Source: an uncultured Microbacteriaceae bacterium
GTDB taxonomy: Bacteria > Actinomycetota > Actinomycetes > Actinomycetales > Microbacteriaceae
Length of the DNA: 42,054 nt
Assembly (NCBI GenBank): GCA_946481135.1
Contig: CAMLMQ010000006.1
Coordinates: 1-42,054, forward strand
Direction of reading: 5' to 3'
This document shows positions 7,016-14,764 of this stretch, one piece after another (the stretch's first letter is position 1; every line of letters begins with the position of its first letter). Both the position numbers and the translations under genes were made by a program. Under the pieces are notes generated by a model. That model saw nothing but the letters and a program-made list of their open reading frames with translations. It was not told the DNA's origin and did not search any database.

Positions 7016-8286
7016 GTGGCGGCCTCGGCTTCGAGCGCGCGGTCGAGCGCGGCGATCAGGATGGCGGACTCGTCGGGCCCGAATGGCATCGGCGGTCGGA
7101 TCTTGAGCACTGAGTCGTCGCGCCCGATCCTGCTGATGAGGATGCGATCCGCCTTCACCGCCTCGACGATGCGTTTGGTGCGCGCCGCGTCCGGCGACCC
7201 GTCGGCGCCATTCACGGCGAACCCGGTGAAGAGTCCGGACCCGCGAGCATGACCGATGAAGCCGTAGCGTTCGGCGAGGGCGTCGAGCTCGAACCGCAGC
7301 CCTTCACCGGTGACGCGCGCGCGTTCGACGAGGTGCTCGTCGCGGAGCACATCGAGCACGGCGAGGCCTGCAGCCGACGAGACAGGGTTCCCGCCGAACG
7401 TGTTGAAGTACATGTTGCGGGGCCCGAACTCGTCGAGCAGGGCTGCGGGGAGCACGACACCGCCCAGCGGATGCCCGTTGCCCATCGGCTTTCCCATGGT
7501 CACGAGATCAGGCACGAGTCCGTGAAGCTCATGCCCCCAGAACCGTTCGCCGGTGCGACCGTAGCCCGACTGGACCTCGTCGGCGATGATGAGTCCTCCG
7601 GCGGCGCGCACGCGTTCGACGAACCCCCCGACGTAGCCCTCCGGAAGCACGTTGAGGCCCTCGGTCGAGAACAGTGGGTCGAACAGCCATGTCGCGACGC
7701 CGTGGCCGCTGCGACGCAGCGATTCGATCGCGACATCGACCTCGTCGAGGGCGGTGGCGAGGATCTCGGCGGCCTGTCGGCCCCGGTCCCTTCCGGCGAG
7801 GTCCGGAATGCGGACGGTGCGTACGTTGCTCCCGATTCCTTCGAAGGTCGTGAGACCCGTCGTGAGTCGGGCGAGCTCGATCGTGTGGCCGTGGTAGCTG
7901 AAATCGGAGATCAGGATGCCGTGAGCGCCCGTGTGCTGGTAGGCGATCCGCAGGGCAAGATCGTTCGATTCCGAGCCGCTGTTGGTGAACATGACCCGGT
8001 CGAGGCTCGGCTCGAAGGTCGCGAGGAGGCGTTCGGCATACTCCACGACTCGGTCGTTGAGGTAACGGGTATGGATGTTGAGCCGAGACGCCTGATCGCG
8101 GATCGCCTCCACCACGCGGGGATGGGTGTGCCCCACGTGGGGCACGTTGTTGTAGCCGTCGAGATAACGCTCCCCGCGCACGTCGGTCAGCCAGAGCCCC
8201 GCAGCGCTCACAAATTCGAGCGGCTCGTCGTAGAACAAGGGCGAGTAGGGCCCGATCGTCGCAGCGCGCCGTTGCCACGTCGTCAT
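7012..8286 (-). CDS. class-III PLP enzyme, amino-alcohol phosphate phospho-lyase type
   Basis: PLP-dependent fold-type I protein of 424 residues. The PLP lysine is K266 in VTMGKPMGNGHP and the cofactor aspartate is D236 in IIADEVQSGYGRTG. Ordinary annotation would say aminotransferase class III, but YNNVPHVGHTHPRVV (45-59), TMGKPMGNGHP, YFNTFGGNPVS and LKIRPPMPF match what I remember of human ETNPPL and PHYKPL, which do not transaminate. They eliminate phosphate and ammonia from phosphoethanolamine or phosphohydroxylysine to give an aldehyde. The neighbouring kinase (4-base overlap at 8283-8286) is the partner such an enzyme needs. Exact substrate unknown. An omega-aminotransferase remains the alternative. 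Confidence 0.85.
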   Translation of the reverse strand: MTTWQRRAATIGPYSPLFYDEPLEFVSAAGLWLTDVRGERYLDGYNNVPHVGHTHPRVVEAIRDQASRLNIHTRYLNDRVVEYAERLLATFEPSLDRVMFTNSGSESNDLALRIAYQHTGAHGILISDFSYHGHTIELARLTTGLTTFEGIGSNVRTVRIPDLAGRDRGRQAAEILATALDEVDVAIESLRRSGHGVATWLFDPLFSTEGLNVLPEGYVGGFVERVRAAGGLIIADEVQSGYGRTGERFWGHELHGLVPDLVTMGKPMGNGHPLGGVVLPAALLDEFGPRNMYFNTFGGNPVSSAAGLAVLDVLRDEHLVERARVTGEGLRFELDALAERYGFIGHARGSGLFTGFAVNGADGSPDAARTKRIVEAVKADRILISRIGRDDSVLKIRPPMPFGPDESAILIAALDRALEAEAAT

Positions 8287-9320
8287 CGGGATGCCTCCGT
8301 GACTCGACTACGGGGCGACGACCAGCCCGTCTCACCGCTCGCCAGATAGGTCGCGGCCGCGTCGATCACCCACGGGGCAATCACCTGCTCGTGGAAGTCG
8401 CTCGTGGGGTCGCCCGGCCGGTCGGCGGCCCAGCCGAGATAACTGAGTCCGCGAGCGAGCAGGAGGGCGTGCCACGCGCGCACGTCGGGCAGCGGTCGCA
8501 CGGTCTCGTAGCCGGCCGCCATCGCGGCGATCAGCCGCGCGCCATCGGGATGCCGAGTGCACCAGAAGGCGGGGGTGGCGAGGTCGAAGAGATACCAGCC
8601 CAAACCCGAGTCGTCGAAGTCGAGCGCGACGAGCCCCTCCTCGGTGACGAGGACGTTCTCGAACGAGAAGTCGGCGTGGATGACGCCGAAGCAGTCGGGC
8701 GTCCGCGGTAGCGCGGCCAGCGAGCGTCCGACCTGTTCTTCGGCCCGGTCGAGCGTGCGTCGGTCGGACTCGGAGAGCGACGGCAGGCGAGAGGCGCGCC
8801 CCCAGAGCGCGCCGGGGCCCGCGAGCCCGTCAGCATCCCAGGCCGCGCGTGCGTACCCGTCGGGGGTTCCGGTCTCGGCGATCGTATGCATGCGCGCCAT
8901 GAGGCGGCCGAGCGCGCGGAGCCACTCGTCGGCAGGGGCTTCGCCTCCCGTGAAGACCGACCCGACGTCGCCGAACGCCCGACCGCCGTCGACCCAGTCC
9001 TGCATCGTGGCCTGGCGGCGGGCGCCAGAGTCATCGACGATGACCACGACATGCTGGCCGTCGGGAGCGACAGCGGGCGTGGGGACGGCGATGCCGCCGT
9101 CGCGGAACGCGGCGATCGAGGCGATCTCCGATCGTAGTTCGTCGTCGGTGCGATATCCGACGCGGTGCATGCGGAGCGCGCGATCGAGGCCCTCGGCGCG
9201 CACGCGGTACACGTGGTTCTCGCGATGCTTCACGAAGGTGATCTCGGCGTCGGCACACACGCCGAACGCGTCGAGAGCGCGGCGCGCGGCGACCAGTTCC
9301 TGCGGAGGCACGTGGGTCAT
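8283..9320 (-). CDS. APH-fold phosphotransferase, putative amino-alcohol kinase
   Basis: Kinase of 345 residues of the aminoglycoside phosphotransferase/choline kinase superfamily. Catalytic loop HADFSFEN (H215, D217, N222) and the metal-binding DFDD (D234-D237) are intact, and an N-terminal KHRENHVYRV strand fits the nucleotide-binding lobe. I chose the ATG at 9320; the frame continues upstream to 9440 but that part is Arg/Pro-rich and runs through a terminator hairpin. The family includes hydroxylysine kinase, which works with the phospho-lyase PHYKPL; the same pairing here (4-base overlap with the PLP gene) suggests phosphorylation of an amino alcohol. Resistance to aminoglycosides is unlikely from the context. 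Confidence 0.85.
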   Translation of the reverse strand: MTHVPPQELVAARRALDAFGVCADAEITFVKHRENHVYRVRAEGLDRALRMHRVGYRTDDELRSEIASIAAFRDGGIAVPTPAVAPDGQHVVVIVDDSGARRQATMQDWVDGGRAFGDVGSVFTGGEAPADEWLRALGRLMARMHTIAETGTPDGYARAAWDADGLAGPGALWGRASRLPSLSESDRRTLDRAEEQVGRSLAALPRTPDCFGVIHADFSFENVLVTEEGLVALDFDDSGLGWYLFDLATPAFWCTRHPDGARLIAAMAAGYETVRPLPDVRAWHALLLARGLSYLGWAADRPGDPTSDFHEQVIAPWVIDAAATYLASGETGWSSPRSRVTEASR

Positions 9321-9417
9321 GTGCTCGACGCTATTTCGTGGATGCTCACCGCCGCGAGGCCCCGGCGGATGCCTGCGCGCCCTTCCTAGAGCCGGTCGCT
9401 CCTCGACAACGCGGCGA

Positions 9418-9448
9418 GAGGGGGCGCGCCGTCTCGGCACGCCCCCTC
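9418..9448 (-). terminator. hairpin between permease and kinase genes
   Basis: On the minus strand a 13-base-pair stem (9436-9448 with 9418-9430, one G:U pair) encloses a 5-base loop, 12 bases after the permease stop. There is no U-tract, as is usual in high-GC actinobacteria. It may separate, or set the ratio of, permease and kinase expression. Confidence 0.7.
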
Positions 9449-9459
9449 GTGAGCCGGAC

Positions 9460-10941
9460 CTACTTGCGTGTCATCTCGTCGAAGCGCTCGAGATCGGCTT
9501 CGAGACCCGCGTAGACCTCGGGCTTGCGCGCCTTGAGCACTTGGGCGTAGATGACTCCGGCGACGACGACCACCACGAGCAGCCATGGCAGCACGCGCAC
9601 GTAGAGCGCGTCCGAGCCTGCGACGAAGGTGAAGTTGAAGGCCGCTCCGAGGCTGAACCCGAGGAGGGCGAGGAACCCGAGTCCCGGGGCGATGAGCGTA
9701 CTCCAGAGCCGCTTGTCGCGCTGACGTCGGAAGTGCACCACGACCGAGAGTGCCGCGATCGTCTGCACGATCAGGATTGCGAGCGTCGCGAAGCCGATCC
9801 CGACGGGCACGAGCGTCAGAACGGGCGGAAGGGGGTTGCCGTCGGCGTCTGTCTCGACCGCGACGGCGAAGATTCCGGCGATGAGGAGCCCGAAGAGCAG
9901 GTTCGTGAGCAAGGCCCGCGCGGGAGCGCCGTTGCGGTTCGTGACGGCGAGCCACGACGGCAGGATGCGCGCGCGCCCGAGGGCGTAGAGGTACCGCGCC
10001 GCCGAATTGTGGAATGCGAGTTGCGCGGCGATCATGCTCACGACGAGCAGCACGAGGCCGATGGTCGCGACGATCGGTCCGAGGTAGGTGTCGAGGAGCA
10101 CGAGCACGAGATCTCCCGCCGCCAGGCTCTCGAGCGCGACACCCTGGGCGCCGGGCACACCGGCGGCGCTCACGATCGCCCAGCCGACGATCGCGTGCAG
10201 CACGCCGATCACGATGATGGCGGCGTACGTCGCCCGCGGGACGGTCCGGCGCGGCTCCTTGGCCTCCTCGCTGAAGAGTGCGGTCGCCTCGAAGCCGAGG
10301 AAGAGGGTGGCCACGAGGAGGAACGCGATCCAAACCGAACCGCCAACGAGGATCTCGGGGCTGAGGGCGAGCGTGAAGGCCTGGAGGTCGAACCCTGTCT
10401 GAACGAGCACCGACGCCGCGAACGCGAGGATGATCAGGGTCTCCAGGATGAGTGCGACGCCGAGGATGCGGGCGCTCATGTGGATGCCGGCGCGCGCGAG
10501 CAGGAAGCACCCGATGAAGGCGATCGCGCCGGCGATGAACCAGTGCACTTCGAAGCCGAACAGCGCTGGGAATACGACCGCACCCGTGAAGAAGCCGATC
10601 GTCCCGGTTCCGCCCGCCACGAAGGCGTTGTATCCGAGAGCGGCGATCAGGCCGGTGACAAGGCCGGCGCTGCGGCCGAGGCCCTTGACCGCGATGGCAT
10701 AGAACCCGCCCGCGTTCACGAGCTCCTTCGACATCTGGGCGTACCCGATGGCGAAGAGGAGGAGCGCGATCGCCACCACGATGACCGCGAGAGGGATGCC
10801 GCCCCCGTTGCCGAAGGCGATGGCGAGCGGAAGCACGACGATCGCGCCGGTGAGCGGCGCCACGGCTGCCAGGACGAGGAAGACGATGGAGGGGACACCG
10901 AGTTGGTCGCGCTTGAGCGACTGGGCACTTTCGGAGGACAC
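9460..10941 (-). CDS. APC-family amino acid/amine permease
   Basis: Membrane transporter of 493 residues with about 12-14 hydrophobic helices. The first helix carries the APC feature LVLAAVAPLTGAIVVLPLA, and the loop GFEATALFSEEAKEPRRTVPRA after helix 6 is typical of the amino acid-polyamine-organocation superfamily. The start is a GTG at 10941 with a strong AAAGGAG site upstream on the minus strand. It lies downstream of a TetR gene and upstream of the kinase/phospho-lyase pair, so its cargo is probably the amine or amino alcohol they act on (inference). An ethanolamine-type or aromatic-amine-type permease are both possible. Confidence 0.9.
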   Translation of the reverse strand: MSSESAQSLKRDQLGVPSIVFLVLAAVAPLTGAIVVLPLAIAFGNGGGIPLAVIVVAIALLLFAIGYAQMSKELVNAGGFYAIAVKGLGRSAGLVTGLIAALGYNAFVAGGTGTIGFFTGAVVFPALFGFEVHWFIAGAIAFIGCFLLARAGIHMSARILGVALILETLIILAFAASVLVQTGFDLQAFTLALSPEILVGGSVWIAFLLVATLFLGFEATALFSEEAKEPRRTVPRATYAAIIVIGVLHAIVGWAIVSAAGVPGAQGVALESLAAGDLVLVLLDTYLGPIVATIGLVLLVVSMIAAQLAFHNSAARYLYALGRARILPSWLAVTNRNGAPARALLTNLLFGLLIAGIFAVAVETDADGNPLPPVLTLVPVGIGFATLAILIVQTIAALSVVVHFRRQRDKRLWSTLIAPGLGFLALLGFSLGAAFNFTFVAGSDALYVRVLPWLLVVVVVAGVIYAQVLKARKPEVYAGLEADLERFDEMTRK

Positions 10942-10954
10942 GCGGACTCCTTTG

Positions 10955-10974
10955 ATCGGGAATATTGCCCCGAT
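10955..10974. promoter_or_regulatory. short inverted repeat upstream of the permease
   Basis: ATCGGG (10955-10960) and CCCGAT (10969-10974) flank an AT-rich 8-base spacer (AATATTGC), just upstream of the permease ribosome binding site. It could be an operator or a -10 region. The arms are short, so confidence is low. Confidence 0.3.
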
Positions 10975-11069
10975 TGTTCCGGCCAGCGGTGGGGGTCTCT
11001 TGTCGGCCCGCGACCGGCTCTTGCCCAGGCGCGCAGGAGGTCGAACGAGAGAGGGCGGGCCGCCGCGCC

Positions 11070-11639
11070 TCAGTCCGGCGCGCGGAGCATCGCCCTGAGC
11101 CGTTCCGTGGAGGCCTCGATGTCGTCGGGGGTGGCGGTGTGCATCTGCTGCAGCACGAGGCCGTCGATGGCGGCGGCGACTGCGCGAGCGAGTGCTCTGT
11201 CGGAGCCGTCTGCGCCGAAGCGGGGCAGCATCGCCTGCCAGGCGTCGATGTATGCATCGTACTGACGGACGAGCAGGGGGCGCAGGGAGGGAGTGCGCCG
11301 TGATTCGAGCAGGAGTTCGTACTGGAAGGTCTGGAGCGCGGTGTCGCTTCCGATCAGTCGGCTGACGAGGTCGCGGGCGAGCGGGCGGCTCAGATCCGCC
11401 GATTCTTCGAAGGCCTCGAGAGTGAGGGAGGTGGCGTACTCCAGGGCCGCCTCGATGAGCCCGTCGCGGCTCCCGAAGTGGTGGGCGACGAGGCTGTTGT
11501 TCACGCCCGCGCGCTGAGCGACCGCGCGGTAGGTCAGTCCCCGCAGCCCGCTCTCCGCCACGACATGGATCGCCGCCTCGATCATCGCCTGACGTCCCCG
11601 ACCGTAGGGGATGCGGGCCGGGGCGGACACGCTTCCCAT
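11070..11639 (-). CDS. TetR-family transcriptional regulator
   Basis: Regulator of 189 residues. The N-terminal DNA-binding domain is clear: RQAMIEAAIHVVAESGLRGLTYRAVAQRAG, then NNSLVAHHFGSRDGLIEAAL (about residues 16-65). The rest is an all-helical ligand domain. The gene is divergent from the P450 fusion, and the 47-base gap contains a perfect 16-base palindrome overlapping a promoter, so it probably controls the P450 gene and itself. The permease, kinase, phospho-lyase and SDR genes follow on the same strand. The ligand is not identifiable. Confidence 0.93.
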   Translation of the reverse strand: MGSVSAPARIPYGRGRQAMIEAAIHVVAESGLRGLTYRAVAQRAGVNNSLVAHHFGSRDGLIEAALEYATSLTLEAFEESADLSRPLARDLVSRLIGSDTALQTFQYELLLESRRTPSLRPLLVRQYDAYIDAWQAMLPRFGADGSDRALARAVAAAIDGLVLQQMHTATPDDIEASTERLRAMLRAPD

Positions 11640-11649
11640 CGTAGGGTTA

Positions 11650-11678
11650 TTGACAACAACTAAGCGCGCGCTTAGATT
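11650..11678 (+). promoter_or_regulatory. P450 promoter overlapping a TetR operator
   Basis: TTGACA (11650-11655), a 17-base spacer, then TAGATT (11673-11678): a strong sigma-70-like promoter for the P450 gene. The perfect palindrome CTAAGCGCGCGCTTAG (11660-11675) fills most of the spacer and the first half of the -10, so a bound repressor would exclude polymerase. The predicted transcription start falls within a few bases of the P450 ATG at 11687, with no room for a ribosome binding site, so the message is probably leaderless. Confidence 0.75.
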
Positions 11679-11686
11679 GAGCGGCC

Positions 11687-13840
11687 ATGAGCCGGCGATC
11701 GTTCCTCGATGACATCACGCTCGACGACCTCGAGCGCGATCCCTACCCGATCTACGCGCGCATGCGCGCCGAGGCACCGGTCGCCTGGGTTCCCGCCGCG
11801 GATGTCTGGTTCGTGACCCGGTGGCAGGACTGCTCAGACGTCGGCAATCAGATGTACGGCTTCGTCGCGGCGGCGGGCCACCCCACCGTCGACCGGGTCT
11901 TCAACCGCCCGAACGTCCTCACGACCGACGGCGAACAACACTCCGACCTGCGCGCGGGCATCGATCCTCGCCTCAAGCCGGATGCCGTCACTGCGGTCAT
12001 CGACTCGATCGTGCGTCCGGTTGCCCGACGGCAGCTCGACGCCATCGCGGAGTCCGGTCGCGCCGAGCTCATGTCGACGTACTTCGAACCCGTGAGCGTC
12101 GAGTCGCTGCGACACGTCATGGGACTGGACGCGCTCGTCGATGCCGATACCCTGCGGCGGTGGTTCGCAGGGCTGAACACGGGGATCGCCAACTTCGGAC
12201 TCGATCCGCAGACCTTCGAACAGGCCGACGGCATCTCGCGTGAGATCGACACGGTGGTCTCCCCACTCATCGCCGAATTGTCCGCGCACCCCGACGACTC
12301 GATGATCTCGCACATGATCTGGGCTGGAGTCCGCGACGGTCGGCCCCGCACGCTCGACATGATCATGCCCTCGCTGAAGGTCATTCTGCTAGGCGGGATG
12401 CAGGAACCCGGACACGCGGCCGCGAGCACCCTGCTCGGCCTGTTCACGCGCCCCGACCAACTCGCGCGCGTCGCCGCTCGTCCCGACGAGCTCGCGGCGA
12501 TCGCCGTCAACGAGGGCCTCTGCTGGATCGCACCCATCGGTGCCATCGAACGCGAGGCATCCCGCGACACCGAGGTGTCCGGGGTGCGAATCCCGCGGGG
12601 TGCCATCGTCGAGGTCGTGATCGCATCGGCGAACCGCGACGAGACGCGCTACGACGATCCGGACGTCTTCGATCTCGATCGTGCCACCCGCAACCACCAG
12701 GCGTTCGGTGCGGGTGAGCACTTCTGTGCGGGCCACTTCTTCGCCCGGCAGGTGGAACGCATCATGTTCGAGGAGCTGTTCGGGCGCCTCCCCGGGCTGC
12801 GGCAGCCGGAGGGAGCCCAGGTCAACGTCTCCGGATGGTTCTTCCGCGCCCCCGAGGCCCTCGACGCGGAATGGGATCACGCGAACCCGGCGCGGGAAAC
12901 CATCGTCCTCCCGCTTGGCACCCGGTCGCTCATCGTCTCCAAGGTGCGACGCGAGAGCGAGCACGTTGTCGCGCTCGAGCTGCGCGCTCCCGACGGCGCC
13001 GACCTCCCGGAGTGGAGCCCGGGAGCTCACGTCGACCTCTGGGCGGTCCCCCATCGAGGCGGGCAGTACTCGCTCATCGGCGACCCGGCGGATCGCTCCG
13101 CGTGGCGCGTTGGCGTGCTGCGCGAGGAGGCCAGCCGGGGAGTGTCCCGCACGATCCACGACACCCTTCGCGCGGGCGACCGGATTCCCGTCGGCGGGCC
13201 GCGCAACAACTTCGCCTTGATCGAGGCCGAAGAGTATCTCTTCGTCGCCGGAGGCATCGGGATCACGCCTCTTCTTCCCATGATCGCGGCGGTGGAGGCG
13301 TCCGGCCGGTCCTGGTCGCTGCACTGGGCGACACGAGGTGAGACGGGGCCGTTCGAGTCGTCGCTCGCGGATCGTCCCGAGGTGACCCGCTATCGCGGTG
13401 GAGGCTCGCGCCTCGACCTTCGGGCGATCCTCGCCGACGCGGAGACGCAGACCGCCGTGTACTGCTGCGGGCCCGAGCGCATGCTCGACGAGGTCGAGAC
13501 GATCGGGCGCGAGCTCGGGCTCGACATCCATGTGGAACGCTTCTCGGGAGTCGACGCTGTGCGTGAGGGCGACCGTCCCTTCGAGCTCGAGCTCGCGTCG
13601 ACCGGGGAGCGATTGACGGTCCCGTCGGACCGCAGCGCGCTCGCTGTCCTTCAGGATCGCGGCATCCAGGTGCTCACTGCGTGCGGCGAGGGCAACTGCG
13701 GCTCGTGTGAGACGCGAGTTCTCGCGGGAGCCATTGAGCACCGCGACGTCCTGCTCACCCCGGAGCAGCGCGCGGCCGGCGATCGGATGATGGTCTGCGT
13801 GTCGCGCTCGGCGGGCGGGCCGATCGTGCTCGATCTCTGA
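11687..13840 (+). CDS. self-sufficient P450: GcoA/CYP255-like heme domain fused to a phthalate dioxygenase reductase-like module
   Basis: A 717-residue monooxygenase. Residues 1-400 are a P450: I-helix segment LLGGMQEPGHAAAST (235-248), heme loop AFGAGEHFCAG with Cys347. From memory the domain resembles GcoA, the CYP255A guaiacol O-demethylase. Residues 405-717 are a PDR-type reductase: flavin segment QYSLIGDP (about 460-467), NAD-binding AGGIGITPLLPM (521-532) and a plant-type [2Fe-2S] cluster C666, C671, C674, C704 at the C-terminus. The linker is about 10 residues. Odd: the ExxR arginine is Cys279 (EGLCW) and the flavin RxYS arginine is Gly459. Demethylation of a methoxylated aromatic is inferred, not shown. 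Controlled by the divergent TetR. Confidence 0.9.
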   Translation: MSRRSFLDDITLDDLERDPYPIYARMRAEAPVAWVPAADVWFVTRWQDCSDVGNQMYGFVAAAGHPTVDRVFNRPNVLTTDGEQHSDLRAGIDPRLKPDAVTAVIDSIVRPVARRQLDAIAESGRAELMSTYFEPVSVESLRHVMGLDALVDADTLRRWFAGLNTGIANFGLDPQTFEQADGISREIDTVVSPLIAELSAHPDDSMISHMIWAGVRDGRPRTLDMIMPSLKVILLGGMQEPGHAAASTLLGLFTRPDQLARVAARPDELAAIAVNEGLCWIAPIGAIEREASRDTEVSGVRIPRGAIVEVVIASANRDETRYDDPDVFDLDRATRNHQAFGAGEHFCAGHFFARQVERIMFEELFGRLPGLRQPEGAQVNVSGWFFRAPEALDAEWDHANPARETIVLPLGTRSLIVSKVRRESEHVVALELRAPDGADLPEWSPGAHVDLWAVPHRGGQYSLIGDPADRSAWRVGVLREEASRGVSRTIHDTLRAGDRIPVGGPRNNFALIEAEEYLFVAGGIGITPLLPMIAAVEASGRSWSLHWATRGETGPFESSLADRPEVTRYRGGGSRLDLRAILADAETQTAVYCCGPERMLDEVETIGRELGLDIHVERFSGVDAVREGDRPFELELASTGERLTVPSDRSALAVLQDRGIQVLTACGEGNCGSCETRVLAGAIEHRDVLLTPEQRAAGDRMMVCVSRSAGGPIVLDL

Positions 13841-13862
13841 CGCCCTCGTCTCACCAGGGCGC

Positions 13863-13883
13863 GGCGGTGTCGGCGCCACCGCC
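13863..13883 (+). terminator. hairpin after the P450 gene
   Basis: GGCGGTG (13863-13869) pairs with CACCGCC (13877-13883) around a 7-base loop, 22 bases after the P450 stop. It lies between two convergent genes. Confidence 0.5.
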
Positions 13884-13922
13884 CCGGTATCCCGGCCGGG
13901 TCGCCGGATTCACGCGCCTCCG

Positions 13923-13944
13923 CCGGCCGACCATCGACGGCCGG
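13923..13944 (-). terminator. hairpin after the hpa operon
   Basis: CCGGCCG (13923-13929) and CGGCCGG (13938-13944) enclose an 8-base loop, 13 bases beyond the hpaI stop on the minus strand. The stem is symmetric and could act in both directions. Confidence 0.5.
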
Positions 13945-13957
13945 CCGGACAGGAGTA

Positions 13958-14764
13958 TCAGTAGCTCGTCACCTCGTCGTCGCCGGACCGGACACCGATG
14001 AAGCGTGCGGCGAGTGCCTCGGATCCTCGAGCGAGCAGAGCGACATCGGCTCCCACGAGCACGAAGGACGCACCCGCGGCGAGGTAGCCGTCGGCCACCT
14101 CCGGGTCGAACGCGTTCACGCCGCACGGAACGCCGGCGGAGTGCGCGGCCTCCAGCACGCGGTGGACGTTCGCGACGACGCCCGGATGGGTCTGCTCACC
14201 CAGAAGGCCCATCGACGCCGCAAGGTCGCTCGGCCCGACGAAGATGGCATCGACACCATCGACCGCTGCGATCGAGGCCGCCGCGTCGACGGCTGCAGCG
14301 GTTTCGATCTGCACGACGAGAGACACGTGCGAGTCGGCGGCGGCGAGGTAGTCCGCAACGCGATTCCATCGCGCGGAACGTGACAGTGCGCTGCCGACTC
14401 CTCGTCGACCGCCGGGTGGGTAGCGCACCGCGGCCACCGCATCCTCCGCCTCCGCGGCCGTCGAGATCATCGGCACCATGAGGTTCTGCGCGCCGAGGTC
14501 GAGCACCTGCTTCAGCACGACTGGATCGTTCCACGGCACCCGTACGACGGGGGTCACCGGGTAGGCCGCGACGGCGTGGAGCTGCGCGAGAACCGACTCG
14601 AGACCGTTCGGTGCGTGCTCCATGTCGATGAGCAACCAATCGAGACCGGACCCGGCACAGATCTCCGCGACGAGCGGCGATCCCGTGCACGCCCACATCC
14701 CGGCGAGCGATCTCGGCGACGCCTCGAGGCGGTCGCGGAAGGTCGGCGTCAGTCGAAGCGACAT
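13958..14764 (-). CDS. hpaI: 4-hydroxy-2-oxoheptanedioate aldolase
   Basis: Class-II metal-dependent aldolase of 268 residues, splitting 4-hydroxy-2-oxoheptanedioate to pyruvate and succinate semialdehyde. HpcH/HpaI family features: LLIDMEHAPN with catalytic His50, Arg75 in VVRVPW, metal ligands Glu154 (QIET) and Asp180 (VGPSD). These are the E. coli HpaI residues H45, R70, E149 and D175 shifted by five (from memory). The start at 14764 overlaps the end of hpaH by 16 bases. The final aldehyde is taken up by the semialdehyde dehydrogenase at 22433. It is the last gene of the six-gene minus-strand operon. Confidence 0.93.
   Translation of the reverse strand: MSLRLTPTFRDRLEASPRSLAGMWACTGSPLVAEICAGSGLDWLLIDMEHAPNGLESVLAQLHAVAAYPVTPVVRVPWNDPVVLKQVLDLGAQNLMVPMISTAAEAEDAVAAVRYPPGGRRGVGSALSRSARWNRVADYLAAADSHVSLVVQIETAAAVDAAASIAAVDGVDAIFVGPSDLAASMGLLGEQTHPGVVANVHRVLEAAHSAGVPCGVNAFDPEVADGYLAAGASFVLVGADVALLARGSEALAARFIGVRSGDDEVTSY

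Noticed and set aside
8283..9320. The APH-fold protein as an aminoglycoside resistance gene
   Set aside because: The catalytic loop is shared by many small-molecule kinases, and the overlap with a phospho-lyase-type gene points to catabolism.
9321..9440. Longer start for the kinase at 9440
   Set aside because: The added residues are Arg/Pro-rich, do not resemble the kinase family and run through the terminator hairpin at 9418-9448.
7249..11265. Very long plus-strand open frames opposite the permease, kinase and PLP enzyme genes
   Set aside because: Their translations are Arg/Asp/His-rich without family features; they are antisense shadows produced by high GC. The same holds for long frames opposite the MFS and hpa genes.
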